Source: Muribaculum sp. (GTDB lineage Bacteria > Bacillota > Clostridia > Lachnospirales > Lachnospiraceae). From it: a stretch of DNA of 35,003 nt. Where the stretch lies: assembly GCA_023663735.1 (NCBI GenBank), contig JAMPGV010000029.1, forward strand, positions 1 to 35,003, given 5' to 3'. Of this stretch, positions 7,563 to 15,999 are shown piece after piece. Below the pieces are notes generated by a model. It was given only the letters and a program-made list of their open reading frames with translations, ran no database searches and was not told the origin of the DNA. Both the position numbers and the translations under genes were made by a program. Position 1 is the stretch's first letter; the number at the start of each line of letters is the position of its first letter.

Positions 7563-8309
7563 ATGGTTCAGGTTTTTGTAGATCCCGGACAGATCAACAT
7601 AGATGACAAAAGTGTCATAATTGTGGGAGCCGACGTCAACCACATTCAAAACGTGCTGCGCATGAGGGCGGGGGAGGAACTCTCCGTGAGCAACGGGCAG
7701 GACGGGCGTGAGTACCGCTGCGGCATCGAAGAGTTCCGGGGGGACTCCATCCTCTGCAGACTCCGCTTCATCAAGGAAGAGAACGTGGAGCTTCCCGTGC
7801 GGGTGACACTGTTTCAGGGGCTTCCCAAGGGCGACAAGATGGAACTGATTATCCAGAAGGCGGTGGAGCTGGGGGTGCATGAGATCGTACCCACAGCCAT
7901 GAAACGCTGTGTGGTGAAGCTGGACGAGCGGAAGGCGGCGGCCAAGATCCGGCGCTGGCAGAGCATTGCGGAGGCGGCAGCCAAACAGAGCAGACGGGGG
8001 CTGATTCCGGCGGTAAGTCCGGTGCGGACGATGGCACAGGCGATTGACGCCGCAGCGGATATGGAAGTCAAGCTGATCCCCTATGAGCTGGAGAGCGGCA
8101 TGGAGCGCACCAGAGAACTCTTATCCGGCATCAGACCCGGGCAGCGGGTGGCGGTGTTCATCGGCCCGGAGGGCGGATTTGAGGAGAGCGAAATTGCGGC
8201 CGCGCGGGAGCGGGGAATCTGTCCCGTCACGCTGGGCAGACGGATTCTGCGCACGGAGACCGCGGGCATGGCGGTTCTTGCGTGGATCGGATATCTCTGC
8301 GAACAGTAG
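7563..8309 (+). CDS. rsmE: 16S rRNA (uracil1498-N3)-methyltransferase
   Basis: A 248-residue SPOUT methyltransferase of usual length. The N-terminal PUA-like domain (about 1-70) contains HIQNVLRMRAGEEL, the RsmE opening motif. The C-terminal SPOUT knot shows QKAVELGVHEIVPTAMKRCVV, AAAKQSRRGLIP, VAVFIGPEGGFEESEI and LGRRILRTETAGMAVLAWI, the SAM-binding trefoil residues. RsmE methylates U1498 at the decoding centre of 16S rRNA. GGAGAG lies just before the ATG. It is co-directional with prmA (15-base gap) and likely co-transcribed. The next gene starts about 115 bases on, and that gap shows only GC-rich sequence and no clear terminator. Confidence 0.95.
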   Translation: MVQVFVDPGQINIDDKSVIIVGADVNHIQNVLRMRAGEELSVSNGQDGREYRCGIEEFRGDSILCRLRFIKEENVELPVRVTLFQGLPKGDKMELIIQKAVELGVHEIVPTAMKRCVVKLDERKAAAKIRRWQSIAEAAAKQSRRGLIPAVSPVRTMAQAIDAAADMEVKLIPYELESGMERTRELLSGIRPGQRVAVFIGPEGGFEESEIAAARERGICPVTLGRRILRTETAGMAVLAWIGYLCEQ

Positions 8310-8425
8310 GCGGCCGGGGTCTCGGGCGGGAGCGGGACGGCGGCCGGAAGCGGCGGACAGAACGGGCTTTTCCTGCATATGATAAAGATAACAAATGTGA
8401 GAGTATAGATGAAGGAGTATCATCG

Positions 8426-9598
8426 ATGGAAGTGTATTTGGACAATTCCGCAACGACCCGGGTCTTTCCGGAGGTTGCGGAGTTGATGAGAAAGCTGATG
8501 TGCGAAGACTATGGCAATTCTTCCAGTCTGCACAGGAAGGGAGTACAGGCGGAAGGTTATATCCGTTATGCCAAAGAGACGCTGGCGCAGATCCTGAAGG
8601 TAAACGAGAAAGAACTGTTCTTCACCTCCGGCGGCACGGAGTCCGACAATCTGGCGTTGATCGGCTGTGCGCTGGCCAACCAGAGACGGGGAAAACATCT
8701 GATTACCACACAGATCGAGCATCCGGCCGTATTGCAGTCCATGAAATATCTGGAGGGGCTGGGCTTTCAGGTGACGTATCTGCCGGTGGACGCGTCCGGG
8801 CGCATCCGCCTCGAGGATTTGCGCCGCGCCATGGGGCCGGATACGATTCTGGTGTCGATTATGCACACCAACAACGAGATCGGTTCCCTGCAGCCCATTG
8901 CGGAGGCCGGTACCCTGATCAAGCGGACGAATCCCGACACGCTGTTTCATGTGGATGCGGTGCAGGGATTCGGGAAGGCGCGCATATATCCCAAGCGGAT
9001 GAATATTGACCTGCTCTCCGCAAGCGGACACAAAATTCACGGGCCGAAAGGCGTGGGGCTTTTGTATGTGGGGGAGAGGGTGAAGATCCAGCCCATCAAT
9101 TTCGGCGGCGGGCAGCAGATGAACCTGCGCTCCGGCACGGAGAATGTGCCGGGCATCACCGGCATGGCGAGAGCCGCGGAGATTCTCTACGGTCATCTGG
9201 AGGAGGATGTGAACCGCCTCTATCAATGCAAGAGATATTTTGTGGAGGGCGTAAAACGGCTGGAGGGCGTCAAGATCAACGGACTGCTGCCGGATGGCTC
9301 CTGCGGGGAGGGGACGGCGGCTCATGTGGCGAGCGTCTCGTTTGCGGGGGTGAGAAGCGAAGTGCTTCTGCATACGCTGGAGGATGAGGGCATCTATGTG
9401 TCGGCGGGCAGCGCCTGTTCCGCGCACAAACCCCAGCCCTCGGCCACTTTAAAGGCTGTGGGCGTGGAAAAGGCGCTTTTGGGTTCCACGATCCGCTTCA
9501 GCTTTTCTGTTTTTACCACAACGGAAGAATTGGACTATACATTGCGGGTATTATATGATAAAATTCCTGTACTGCGGAGATATCCCGGCAGGCCGTAG
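8426..9598 (+). CDS. Cysteine desulfurase (IscS/NifS-type, class V aminotransferase)
   Basis: A 390-residue PLP enzyme. It opens with YLDNSATT, the desulfurase N-terminal motif. The PLP lysine is Lys203 in SASGHKIHGPKG, the cofactor-binding histidine is in QIEHPAV, and the sulfur-carrying cysteine is Cys331 in SAGSACSAHK. The C-terminus has the usual LGSTIRFSFS. It takes sulfur from L-cysteine as an enzyme persulfide for delivery to acceptors. thiI follows 109 bases downstream; this pairing is common in Firmicutes, where the desulfurase feeds ThiI for tRNA 4-thiouridine (and thiamine in some species). The start at 8426 is chosen for AAGGAG eight bases upstream; the frame is open further 5' but that stretch is not conserved-looking. 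Confidence 0.93.
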   Translation: MEVYLDNSATTRVFPEVAELMRKLMCEDYGNSSSLHRKGVQAEGYIRYAKETLAQILKVNEKELFFTSGGTESDNLALIGCALANQRRGKHLITTQIEHPAVLQSMKYLEGLGFQVTYLPVDASGRIRLEDLRRAMGPDTILVSIMHTNNEIGSLQPIAEAGTLIKRTNPDTLFHVDAVQGFGKARIYPKRMNIDLLSASGHKIHGPKGVGLLYVGERVKIQPINFGGGQQMNLRSGTENVPGITGMARAAEILYGHLEEDVNRLYQCKRYFVEGVKRLEGVKINGLLPDGSCGEGTAAHVASVSFAGVRSEVLLHTLEDEGIYVSAGSACSAHKPQPSATLKAVGVEKALLGSTIRFSFSVFTTTEELDYTLRVLYDKIPVLRRYPGRP

Positions 9599-9610
9599 AA
9601 CGTATGGAAC

Positions 9611-9637
9611 GGATAGAGCGGATAGAGCGGATAGAGC
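9611..9637 (+). repeat. Three tandem copies of a 9-base purine-rich unit
   Basis: GGATAGAGC is repeated three times without interruption (9611-9619, 9620-9628, 9629-9637), followed by a decayed copy, GGAATAG. It lies between the desulfurase stop and thiI, and is probably replication slippage. Confidence 0.9.
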
Positions 9638-9677
9638 GGAATAGAAAACATCCCGGAATCTATTATCCAAAGAACAG

Positions 9678-9703
9678 GCCGCCTGTGCGGCAGAATGAGA
9701 GGA
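9678..9703 (+). repeat. GCCGC hairpin plus GAATGAGAG motif before thiI
   Basis: GCCGC-CTGT-GCGGC (9678-9691) is followed by AGAATGAGAGG, which supplies the thiI ribosome binding site. Nearly the same unit occurs at 13580-13603 before the DUF1292 gene, and a weaker one at 25804-25828 before the CvfB-like gene. Confidence 0.6.
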
Positions 9704-9707
9704 AACG

Positions 9708-10889
9708 ATGTTTACAGCATTTTTGATAAAGTACGCGGAGATCGGCATCAAGGGAAGGAATCGGTATCTGTTTGAGGATGCCTTGATTCACCAGATCAAG
9801 TATGCGCTGAAAAAGTGTGACGGAAAATTTTTGATTTACAAAACGCAGGGACGCATTTATGTGGATGCGGAGACGGAATTTGATTTCGACGAGACGGTGG
9901 AACATTTAAAGCGCGTGTTCGGCATTTCAGGCATCTGTCCCGTGATTTACGTGGAGGATGAAGGGTTTGAGAAACTTTGTGAAATCGTTGCGGATTATAT
10001 TGCGGAGGTCTATCCCGACCGCAACAGGACGTTTAAAGTGAATGCGCGCCGGGCGCGCAAAAATTATCCCAAAGATTCCATGACGATCAACAGGGATATG
10101 GGAGAGTTTATTCTGAACGCCTATCCCGAGATGAAGGTGGATGTACACGATCCGGACATTCTGCTCAATATTGAGATCCGGGAAAAGATTTATATTTATT
10201 CCGAAACGATTCCCGGCCCCGGGGGAATGCCTGTGGGAACGGGCGGAAAGGCGATGCTGCTGTTGTCCGGCGGCATTGACTCTCCGGTGGCCGGGTATAT
10301 GATAGCGAAGCGAGGCGTGAAGATAGACGCGGTCTATTTCCATGCTCCGCCCTACACCAGCGATAGGGCAAAACAGAAAGTGGTGGATCTGGCGAGGATC
10401 GTGTCCCGCTACACAGGCCCTATCTATCTGCATGTCATCAACTTTACGGATATTCAGCTCTATATCTATGAGAAATGTCCTCATGAGGAGCTGACGATCA
10501 TCATGCGCCGCTACATGATGCGGATTGCCGAACATATTGCCAAGGAGAACGACTGTCTGGGGCTGATCACCGGGGAGAGCATCGGGCAGGTGGCGTCCCA
10601 GACCATGAGTTCGCTCATCGCCACCAACGAAGTGTGCGGACTGCCCGTCTACCGGCCGCTGATCGGTTTCGACAAACAGGAAATCGTGGAGGTCTCCGAG
10701 AAGATCGGCACGTTTGAGACCTCGATCCTGCCCTATGAGGACTGCTGTACGATTTTTGTGGCAAAGCATCCGGTGACGAAGCCCAACGTGAACATTATCC
10801 GCAGACACGAACAGGCGCTGGAGGAGCGGATTGAGGAACTGGTGAAGACTGCTCTGGAGACGGAAGAATTAATCATTGCGCAGCACTGA
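9708..10889 (+). CDS. thiI: tRNA 4-thiouridine synthetase
   Basis: A 393-residue protein: NFLD-ferredoxin-like region (about 1-60), THUMP RNA-binding domain (about 60-165) and PP-loop adenylation domain from about 175. The ATP PP-loop LLLSGGIDSPVAGYMI has SGGIDS at residues 187-192. ITGESIGQVASQTMSS and EDCCTIFVAKHPVTKP are ThiI-specific. It lacks the C-terminal rhodanese domain of the E. coli enzyme, as is usual in Firmicutes. It activates U8 of tRNA and inserts sulfur supplied by the upstream cysteine desulfurase. GAGAGGAAACG precedes the ATG. A strong bidirectional terminator follows the stop. Confidence 0.95.
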   Translation: MFTAFLIKYAEIGIKGRNRYLFEDALIHQIKYALKKCDGKFLIYKTQGRIYVDAETEFDFDETVEHLKRVFGISGICPVIYVEDEGFEKLCEIVADYIAEVYPDRNRTFKVNARRARKNYPKDSMTINRDMGEFILNAYPEMKVDVHDPDILLNIEIREKIYIYSETIPGPGGMPVGTGGKAMLLLSGGIDSPVAGYMIAKRGVKIDAVYFHAPPYTSDRAKQKVVDLARIVSRYTGPIYLHVINFTDIQLYIYEKCPHEELTIIMRRYMMRIAEHIAKENDCLGLITGESIGQVASQTMSSLIATNEVCGLPVYRPLIGFDKQEIVEVSEKIGTFETSILPYEDCCTIFVAKHPVTKPNVNIIRRHEQALEERIEELVKTALETEELIIAQH

Positions 10890-10902
10890 TCCGCAGATCG
10901 AA

Positions 10903-10937
10903 AAACGTCTCAAGGGATTGCGTTCCTTGAGACGTTT
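10903..10937. terminator. Bidirectional terminator between thiI and the HPr-like gene
   Basis: AAACGTCTCAAGG (10903-10915) pairs perfectly with CCTTGAGACGTTT (10925-10937). T-rich bases follow on the plus strand (TTTCTGTTC) and a run of five Ts on the minus strand, so it can serve both converging genes. Confidence 0.9.
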
Positions 10938-10987
10938 CTGTTCGAGTTTCAGTCAATGCAGGTCAATTAAGTATTCCGGATCCGGTT

Positions 10988-11218
10988 TTAAACCAGATAG
11001 GGTTTGAGAATCTCCATCACATCCTCGATGCCGTCTTCCGCATGGATGTTTAAGTCGATCGCCTTGGAGAGATCCAGACTGAAGATCCCCATGATGGATT
11101 TTGCATCGATCACATATCTGCCGGATACCAGATCAAAATCATAATCAAACTTCGTGATGTCGTTTACAAAAGATTTCACCTTATCGATGGAATTGAGACA
11201 AATCTGAACGGTCTTCAT
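10988..11218 (-). CDS. HPr-like phosphocarrier family protein lacking the active-site histidine
   Basis: A 76-residue protein with the HPr fold pattern. The start is the ATG at 11218, eight bases after AAGGAGG; a GTG at 11227 would overlap that site. SIMGIFSLDLS matches the HPr segment around the regulatory serine (SIMGVMSLG-like). The usual loop with phosphorylatable His15 (N-x-x-G-L-H-A-R-P) is replaced by CLNSIDKVKSFVNDI, with no histidine. It therefore cannot carry phosphate from enzyme I in the standard way. It might be a regulatory HPr relative (Crh also lacks His15) or a structural binding protein. It has its own promoter and a terminator shared with thiI, so it is a single-gene unit. 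Confidence 0.8.
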   Translation of the reverse strand: MKTVQICLNSIDKVKSFVNDITKFDYDFDLVSGRYVIDAKSIMGIFSLDLSKAIDLNIHAEDGIEDVMEILKPYLV

Positions 11219-11265
11219 GATCGCCACCTCCTTACCAGTTCATGAATATCATACCTTTATGCCCA

Positions 11266-11294
11266 ATCTTAAAGGTAAAGCAGATAAAAGTCAA
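11266..11294 (-). promoter_or_regulatory. Sigma-A type promoter of the HPr-like gene
   Basis: On the minus strand TTGACT (11294-11289), 17 bases, then TAAGAT (11271-11266). It would start transcription about 45 bases before the ATG at 11218. Confidence 0.7.
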
Positions 11295-11328
11295 GGCCAA
11301 AACAATACAAAAAAAGTGGGGATTTCGT

Positions 11329-12759
11329 ATGAAAAGTGTAGCATTCCACAATCTCGGGTGCAAAGTGAACTCCTATGAGCTGGATGTCATGCGGCAAATA
11401 TTACAAGAAAAAGGGTACCGGATTGTACCTTTTGATCAAATTGCCGATATTTATATCGTCAACACCTGCACGGTCACCAATATTGCAGACAGGAAGAGCA
11501 GACAGATGCTGCACCGGGCCAGACAGAGGAATCCCGAGGCCGTGGTGGTGGCCGTGGGATGCTATGTCCAGACGGACAAAGAGGGCGTGGAACGGGATGA
11601 GAGCATTGATCTGGCCGTGGGCAACAACCGGAAAAAAGACATTGCGGAAATTCTGGAGCAGTTTCTGAAGGAGCGGGAGGAGCAGACGTCCGGCCGCACG
11701 GGGGACGGTGCGCGCCCGGACAAGACGCTGGGGGATACGACGGTCATGGACTTGGCACAACCCTGCGCCTACGAGGAGATGACGCTGGAGCGCACGGCGG
11801 AACACACCCGCGCTTATATCAAGATTCAGGACGGGTGCAATCAGTTCTGCTCCTACTGCGTCATTCCCTATGCGAGGGGCAGGGTGCGCAGCCGCAGGGA
11901 GGAGGACATTCTGGCGGAGATCCGCGGACTGGAGCAAAGGGGATATCAGGAGATCGTACTCACAGGAATCCATATCAGCTCCTATGGCGTCGATTTGGCG
12001 GGAGCGTCCGGCTGCAGGGGGGCGGGCAGGCTCATCGAGCTGGTGGAGCATATCCATGAGCAGGCAAAAGGAATCCGGCGCATCCGTCTGGGTTCTCTGG
12101 AGCCGAGGATCGTCACGGCGGAGGCGGCGGACAGGCTGGCGGCGCTGCCCAGACTGTGTCCCCATTTCCATCTCTCGCTGCAGAGCGGCTGCGACGAGAC
12201 GCTCAAACGCATGAATAGACGGTATACCACTGGGGAATACTTGCAGGGAGTGAGAGAACTGCGCCGGGCGTTTCCCCACCCGGCGGTCACCACGGATGTG
12301 ATTGTGGGCTTTCCCGGGGAGACGGAGGAAGAGTTCAAGGAGACCAAGGCGTTTCTGGAGCGGGTGGACTTTTTCGAGATGCATATTTTTAAATATTCCA
12401 GAAGGGCGGGTACCCGAGCCGACAAGATGCCCGGACAGCTCACCGAGCGGGTGAAGGAGAAGAGGAGCGGGGAACTCTTTGCGCTGGAGGCGGCACAGTC
12501 GAGGGCGTTCCGCGCGTATTACATAGGCAGACAGATCGAAGTGCTCTGGGAGGACAGACGCAGAATCGGGGATGCGGACTACTGGGTGGGACACACGGGA
12601 GAATATGTGAAGGCGGCGCTTCCTGCGGGAGAGGAGAACCTTTCCAATCGGATTACCCGGATTCGGGCGGAGCGTTTCCTGACGGAGGACATTTTGCTCG
12701 GAAGTCAAGACGGAACGGAAAGCCCGGCGGATAGGAATCTGGGAAGTCAAGTGAATTAG
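11329..12759 (+). CDS. mtaB: tRNA t6A37 methylthiotransferase
   Basis: A 476-residue radical-SAM methylthiotransferase. The N-terminal UPF0004 domain has its three cluster cysteines in LGCKVNSYE (Cys11), NTCTVTN and VAVGCYVQ. The radical-SAM CxxxCxxC is Cys170, Cys174 and Cys177 in DGCNQFCSYCVIPYARGR. TRAM-like C-terminal sequence (QIEVLWEDRR onward) binds tRNA. The long YVQ/NNRKKDIAEIL spacer and IPYARGR fit MtaB rather than MiaB or RimO. It makes ms2t6A at A37 of ANN-decoding tRNAs. The start at 11329 begins the conserved MKSVAFHNLGCK; an upstream in-frame ATG at 11242 adds 29 non-conserved residues over the minus-strand promoter. About 100 bases separate it from ireB. Confidence 0.92.
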   Translation: MKSVAFHNLGCKVNSYELDVMRQILQEKGYRIVPFDQIADIYIVNTCTVTNIADRKSRQMLHRARQRNPEAVVVAVGCYVQTDKEGVERDESIDLAVGNNRKKDIAEILEQFLKEREEQTSGRTGDGARPDKTLGDTTVMDLAQPCAYEEMTLERTAEHTRAYIKIQDGCNQFCSYCVIPYARGRVRSRREEDILAEIRGLEQRGYQEIVLTGIHISSYGVDLAGASGCRGAGRLIELVEHIHEQAKGIRRIRLGSLEPRIVTAEAADRLAALPRLCPHFHLSLQSGCDETLKRMNRRYTTGEYLQGVRELRRAFPHPAVTTDVIVGFPGETEEEFKETKAFLERVDFFEMHIFKYSRRAGTRADKMPGQLTERVKEKRSGELFALEAAQSRAFRAYYIGRQIEVLWEDRRRIGDADYWVGHTGEYVKAALPAGEENLSNRITRIRAERFLTEDILLGSQDGTESPADRNLGSQVN

Positions 12760-12761
12760 GA

Positions 12762-12790
12762 TTGAATTTTGCCGCAAAATGCGGTAAGAT
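12762..12790 (+). promoter_or_regulatory. Probable promoter of the ireB-ruvX-DUF1292 operon
   Basis: TTGAAT (12762-12767), 17-base spacer containing a small CCGC/GCGG hairpin, then TAAGAT (12785-12790). About 70 bases before the ireB start. Confidence 0.6.
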
Positions 12791-12862
12791 AGTAAAAGCT
12801 GATGGAAACTCGGGAATCCGCGGACAGGAATCCGCGGCGGTAATTGTGAGAAGGATGAGACA

Positions 12863-13126
12863 ATGCAGGATTTGGGAAACACACAATATTTCAAGGTAGA
12901 GACGGAGCCTGAGACCGGGGTGAAAGTGGTGCTGGCAACGGTGTATGAGGCTTTGACGGAGAAGGGATACAATCCGGTGAATCAGATCGTGGGATATATC
13001 ATGAGCGGCGATCCCACTTATATCACCAGCCACAAGAGCGCCCGGAGCCTGATTATGAAGGTGGAGCGCGACGAGCTTGTGGAGGAGCTTCTTGCGGACT
13101 ACATCAAGAACAATCACTGGAATTAG
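12863..13126 (+). CDS. ireB: IreB family regulatory phosphoprotein (DUF965)
   Basis: An 87-residue protein matching IreB/YrzL over its full length: TVYEALTEKGYNPVNQIVGY and SGDPTYITSHKSARSLI are near-invariant family stretches. In Enterococcus IreB is phosphorylated by the PASTA kinase IreK and links envelope stress to cephalosporin resistance; the N-terminal threonine-containing segment (LGNTQYF) is in the expected region. GAGAAGGATGAGACA precedes the ATG. The order ireB-ruvX-DUF1292 is the same as Bacillus yrzL-yrrK-yrzB, with 12- and 18-base gaps here, so the three are one operon. Confidence 0.93.
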   Translation: MQDLGNTQYFKVETEPETGVKVVLATVYEALTEKGYNPVNQIVGYIMSGDPTYITSHKSARSLIMKVERDELVEELLADYIKNNHWN

Positions 13127-13138
13127 GAGGAGACGCTC

Positions 13139-13600
13139 ATGCGGATCATGGGTTTGGATTTCGGCTCGAAAACGGTGGGGGTCGCCGTGAGCGACGCATT
13201 GCTTTTGACGGCGCAGGGCGTGGAGATTATCCGGCGCAAGGAGGAGAATAAACTTCGCCGGACATTAGCCAGAATCGAGGAACTCATTCAAGAGTACGAA
13301 GTGGAGGAGCTGGTGCTGGGTCTGCCGAAACATATGAACGGATCGGAGGGCGTGCGCGCGGAACTCACAGGGGAATTTAAGGACAAGTTAGAGCGCAGGA
13401 CAGGGCTTCCCGTCACGCTGTGGGACGAGCGCCTGACCACCGTCTCGGCGGACAGAACCATGATGGAAGCCGGCGTCCGCAGGGAGAACCGCAAGGAGTA
13501 TGTGGACATGCTGGCAGCAGTCTTTATTTTGCAGGGTTATCTGGACAGAAAGAACAACGAGAAGAAAATCGGAGAAAATGCCGCTTGTGCGGCGGAATGA
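13139..13600 (+). CDS. ruvX: Holliday junction resolvase-like protein RuvX (YqgF)
   Basis: A 153-residue RNase H-fold protein. The catalytic motifs are present: [16 protein letters not shown] at the start (first aspartate), [14 protein letters not shown] in the middle, LWDERLTTV with the second acidic pair, and [16 protein letters not shown] near the end with the third aspartate. Known members process pre-16S rRNA and are implicated in Holliday junction cleavage. GGAGGAG lies before the ATG. It is co-directional with ireB (12 bases) and DUF1292 (18 bases). Its final codons overlap a GCCGC hairpin that is repeated elsewhere in the window. Confidence 0.93.
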   Translation: MRIMGLDFGSKTVGVAVSDALLLTAQGVEIIRRKEENKLRRTLARIEELIQEYEVEELVLGLPKHMNGSEGVRAELTGEFKDKLERRTGLPVTLWDERLTTVSADRTMMEAGVRRENRKEYVDMLAAVFILQGYLDRKNNEKKIGENAACAAE

Positions 13601-13603
13601 GAG
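13580..13603 (+). repeat. GCCGC hairpin plus GAATGAGAG motif before the DUF1292 gene
   Basis: GCCGC-TTGT-GCGGC (13580-13593) then GGAATGAGAG (13594-13603). It overlaps the ruvX stop and repeats the unit at 9678-9703. Confidence 0.6.
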
Positions 13604-13618
13604 TGCAGGGGCATAAAT

Positions 13619-13888
13619 ATGAACAAGCTGGAGAAGATCACATTCAATGCGGACGGAGAAGATCCCGTGGATTTTTATGTGCTGGAACAGACACGGATCG
13701 GCGGATTCAATTACATTCTGGTGACGGATTTTGAAGAAGGGGACGGCGAGGCTTTGATTCTGAAAGATCTGTCTTCGGACGGCGAGGAGGAGAGCGTTTT
13801 CACCATCGTGTCGGACGAACAGGAACTGAGCGCGGTATCCGGCGTGTTTGCGGACATGCTGGAGGACGTGGAGTTTGTGCGTGAATAG
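13619..13888 (+). CDS. DUF1292 family protein (YrzB-like)
   Basis: An 89-residue acidic protein. EDPVDFYVLEQTRIGGFNYI, followed by acidic LVTDFEEGDGEALILKD, matches the DUF1292 pattern of a small beta-rich domain that reads out as E-V-L-x-x-I-x-x-G-x-x-Y-L-L. No biochemical function is established for the family. It is third in the ireB-ruvX-DUF1292 operon and about 40 bases before rnj, which starts a slightly separate transcription or translation unit. Confidence 0.85.
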   Translation: MNKLEKITFNADGEDPVDFYVLEQTRIGGFNYILVTDFEEGDGEALILKDLSSDGEEESVFTIVSDEQELSAVSGVFADMLEDVEFVRE

Positions 13889-13930
13889 GAATCGTTTGAA
13901 ACTTTAGTATGTCAGTATGGAGGAAATTTC

Positions 13931-15607
13931 GTGAAAAAGAAAAAAGAGAATAATGGGGCTTCCGGGCTGAAAATCATCCCTTTGGGCGGTCTGGAGCAAA
14001 TCGGTATGAATATTACTGCCTTCGAGTACGAGGACAGTATTATTGTGGTGGACTGTGGTTTGTCGTTCCCGGCGGACGATATGCTGGGAATTGATCTGGT
14101 GATCCCGGACGTGACCTATCTGAAGAATCATATCGACAAGGTCAAGGGATTTGTCATCACCCACGGGCATGAGGACCACATCGGGGCGCTGCCCTATGTG
14201 CTGCGGGAGCTGAACGTACCCATCTATGCCACCCGCCTGACCATGGGCATCATAGAGAACAAGCTGACCGAACACAATATGATGAAGAGTACCAAGCGCA
14301 AGGTGGTGAAGTTCGGCCAGTCGATTAATCTGGGACAATTCCGCGTGGAATTTATCAAGACCAACCACAGTATCGTGGACGCGGCCGCGCTGGCGATCTA
14401 TTCCCCGGCGGGCATCGTGGTCCACACCGGAGATTTCAAAGTGGATTACACGCCGGTGTTCGGAGACGCCATCGACCTGCAGCGTTTTGCGGAGCTGGGC
14501 AAAAAGGGCGTGCTGGCGCTGATGTGCGATTCCACCAATGCGGAGCGCCCGGGCTTTACGCCCTCCGAGAAGACGGTGGGCAAAGCTTTTGACACGCTGT
14601 TTAACGAACATAAGAATACCCGTATTTTTGTGGCGACCTTCGCCTCCAATGTGGACAGGGTACAGCAGATTATCAATACGGCCTACAAATTCGGGCGCAA
14701 GGTCAGCGTGGAAGGCCGCAGCATGGTCAATATCATCGAGACGGCGCGCAATCTGGGATGTATCAGCATTCCCGACAACACGCTGGTGGAGATCGACCAG
14801 ATGAAGAATTATCCCGACGAGCAGCAGGTGATCATCACCACGGGCAGTCAGGGCGAGAGCATGGCGGCGCTGTCCCGCATGGCCAACAATATGCACCGCA
14901 AGATTACGATCGGACCGGGGGACACCGTGATTTTCTCCTCCAATCCCATACCGGGCAACGAGAAGGCTGTGACGAAGATCATCAACGAGCTGCAGCGCAA
15001 GGGGGCGGACGTGATCTTTCAGGATACCCATGTGTCGGGACATGCCTGTCAGGAGGAGATCAAGCTGATTTATACCCTGACGCATCCGAAATATGCGATT
15101 CCCGTACACGGCGAATATAAGCATTTGAAGGCGCAGGCCAAGATTGCGGAGAGTCTGGGGATCGCCAAGGAAGATATCTTCGTGCTTTCTTCCGGCGATG
15201 TGCTGGAGTTGAGCGAGGAACAGGCCAGAGTCAACGGCAAGGTACCCACCGGAGCCATCCTTGTGGACGGTCTGGGCGTGGGCGACGTGGGAAATGTGGT
15301 ACTCAGAGACCGCCAGCATCTTGCGGAGGACGGCATCATGATCGTGGTCATGAGTCTGGAGCGGGAAAGCGGCGAACTGGCCGCCGGACCGGATATCGTG
15401 TCCAGAGGCTTTGTCTATGTGCGGGAGTCCGACGAATTGATCGAGGAGGCCCGGATGACGGTGAACGAGGCGCTTCAGAATTGTCTGGACAAGGGCGTCA
15501 CCGACTGGGGCAAATTGAAGTCCACCACCAAGGACGTGCTGAGCGAATATGTCTGGAAAAAGACGAAGAGAAGACCTATGATTCTGCCAATCATTATGGA
15601 AGTTTAG
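13931..15607 (+). CDS. rnj: Ribonuclease J
   Basis: A 558-residue metallo-beta-lactamase/beta-CASP ribonuclease of usual length. The zinc motif HGHEDHIGAL has His78, His80, Asp82 and His83, with HTGDFKVD further on. beta-CASP motifs are present: TGSQGESMAALSRMA, SNPIPGNEKAV and DTHVSGHACQEEIKL. PVHGEYKHL ends the catalytic core, followed by the RNase J C-terminal domain. The enzyme combines 5'-3' exonuclease and endonuclease activity in mRNA decay and rRNA maturation. The start is GTG at 13931 after TGGAGGAAATTTC. A YlbF-family gene follows 38 bases later. Relative to Bacillus yrzL-yrrN, rnj and that gene interrupt the block. Confidence 0.95.
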   Translation: MKKKKENNGASGLKIIPLGGLEQIGMNITAFEYEDSIIVVDCGLSFPADDMLGIDLVIPDVTYLKNHIDKVKGFVITHGHEDHIGALPYVLRELNVPIYATRLTMGIIENKLTEHNMMKSTKRKVVKFGQSINLGQFRVEFIKTNHSIVDAAALAIYSPAGIVVHTGDFKVDYTPVFGDAIDLQRFAELGKKGVLALMCDSTNAERPGFTPSEKTVGKAFDTLFNEHKNTRIFVATFASNVDRVQQIINTAYKFGRKVSVEGRSMVNIIETARNLGCISIPDNTLVEIDQMKNYPDEQQVIITTGSQGESMAALSRMANNMHRKITIGPGDTVIFSSNPIPGNEKAVTKIINELQRKGADVIFQDTHVSGHACQEEIKLIYTLTHPKYAIPVHGEYKHLKAQAKIAESLGIAKEDIFVLSSGDVLELSEEQARVNGKVPTGAILVDGLGVGDVGNVVLRDRQHLAEDGIMIVVMSLERESGELAAGPDIVSRGFVYVRESDELIEEARMTVNEALQNCLDKGVTDWGKLKSTTKDVLSEYVWKKTKRRPMILPIIMEV

Positions 15608-15645
15608 ACGAATGGGATAAAGGGATTTGATCCGGAGGTAGACTG

Positions 15646-15966
15646 ATGAACAATATTGACAGATCATTGCAGCTGCTGATTGCGGATATTTTGTCGTCCG
15701 ATATCTATCATGCGTATACGGTGCAGCTTGAGCGCGTGAAGGCGCAGCCGGGTCTGAAAGCGCAGATCGACGAATATCGTGTGCGGAATCTGGAACTGCA
15801 GGCCAACGGGAGGACGACTTTCGAGGAGCTGGACAATTTTGAGCGGGAGTATGCGGGATTTCGGGACAATCCGGTGGTTGAGGATTTTCTGGCGGCCGAG
15901 CTGGCATTTTGCAGGATGATGCAGGAAATTAATCTGCGGCTCACGGAGGCGGTTCATTTTGAGTAG
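15646..15966 (+). CDS. YlbF/YmcA family protein (RNase Y-cofactor-like)
   Basis: A 106-residue all-helical protein of the YlbF/YmcA family. Visible features are LERVKAQPGLKAQIDEYRVRNLELQ, an N-P-V-V-E-D-F-L-like stretch (DNPVVEDFLAAELAFCRMM) and a charged C-terminal helix. In Bacillus, YlbF (RicF) and YmcA (RicA) form the Y-complex with YaaT, which steers RNase Y cleavage. Here the gene follows rnj directly, after GGAGGTAGACTG, which suggests linkage of the two ribonuclease systems; that role is inference. It could be either paralogue. Confidence 0.82.
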   Translation: MNNIDRSLQLLIADILSSDIYHAYTVQLERVKAQPGLKAQIDEYRVRNLELQANGRTTFEELDNFEREYAGFRDNPVVEDFLAAELAFCRMMQEINLRLTEAVHFE

Positions 15967-15999
15967 ACGGCGGACAGATGTGCTGCGGGAGGGATAGAG

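Noticed and set aside
9611-9637. Start of a CRISPR array
   Set aside because: Units are nine bases with no spacers; this is a simple tandem repeat.
11401-12972. 523-codon open frame on the minus strand opposite mtaB
   Set aside because: The sense strand carries a complete methylthiotransferase with all cluster cysteines; the antisense translation is low-complexity and has no ribosome site.
13904-15907. 667-codon open frame on the minus strand opposite rnj
   Set aside because: It lies antisense to a clear ribonuclease J gene; its histidine- and arginine-rich translation matches no family and is a shadow of codon bias.
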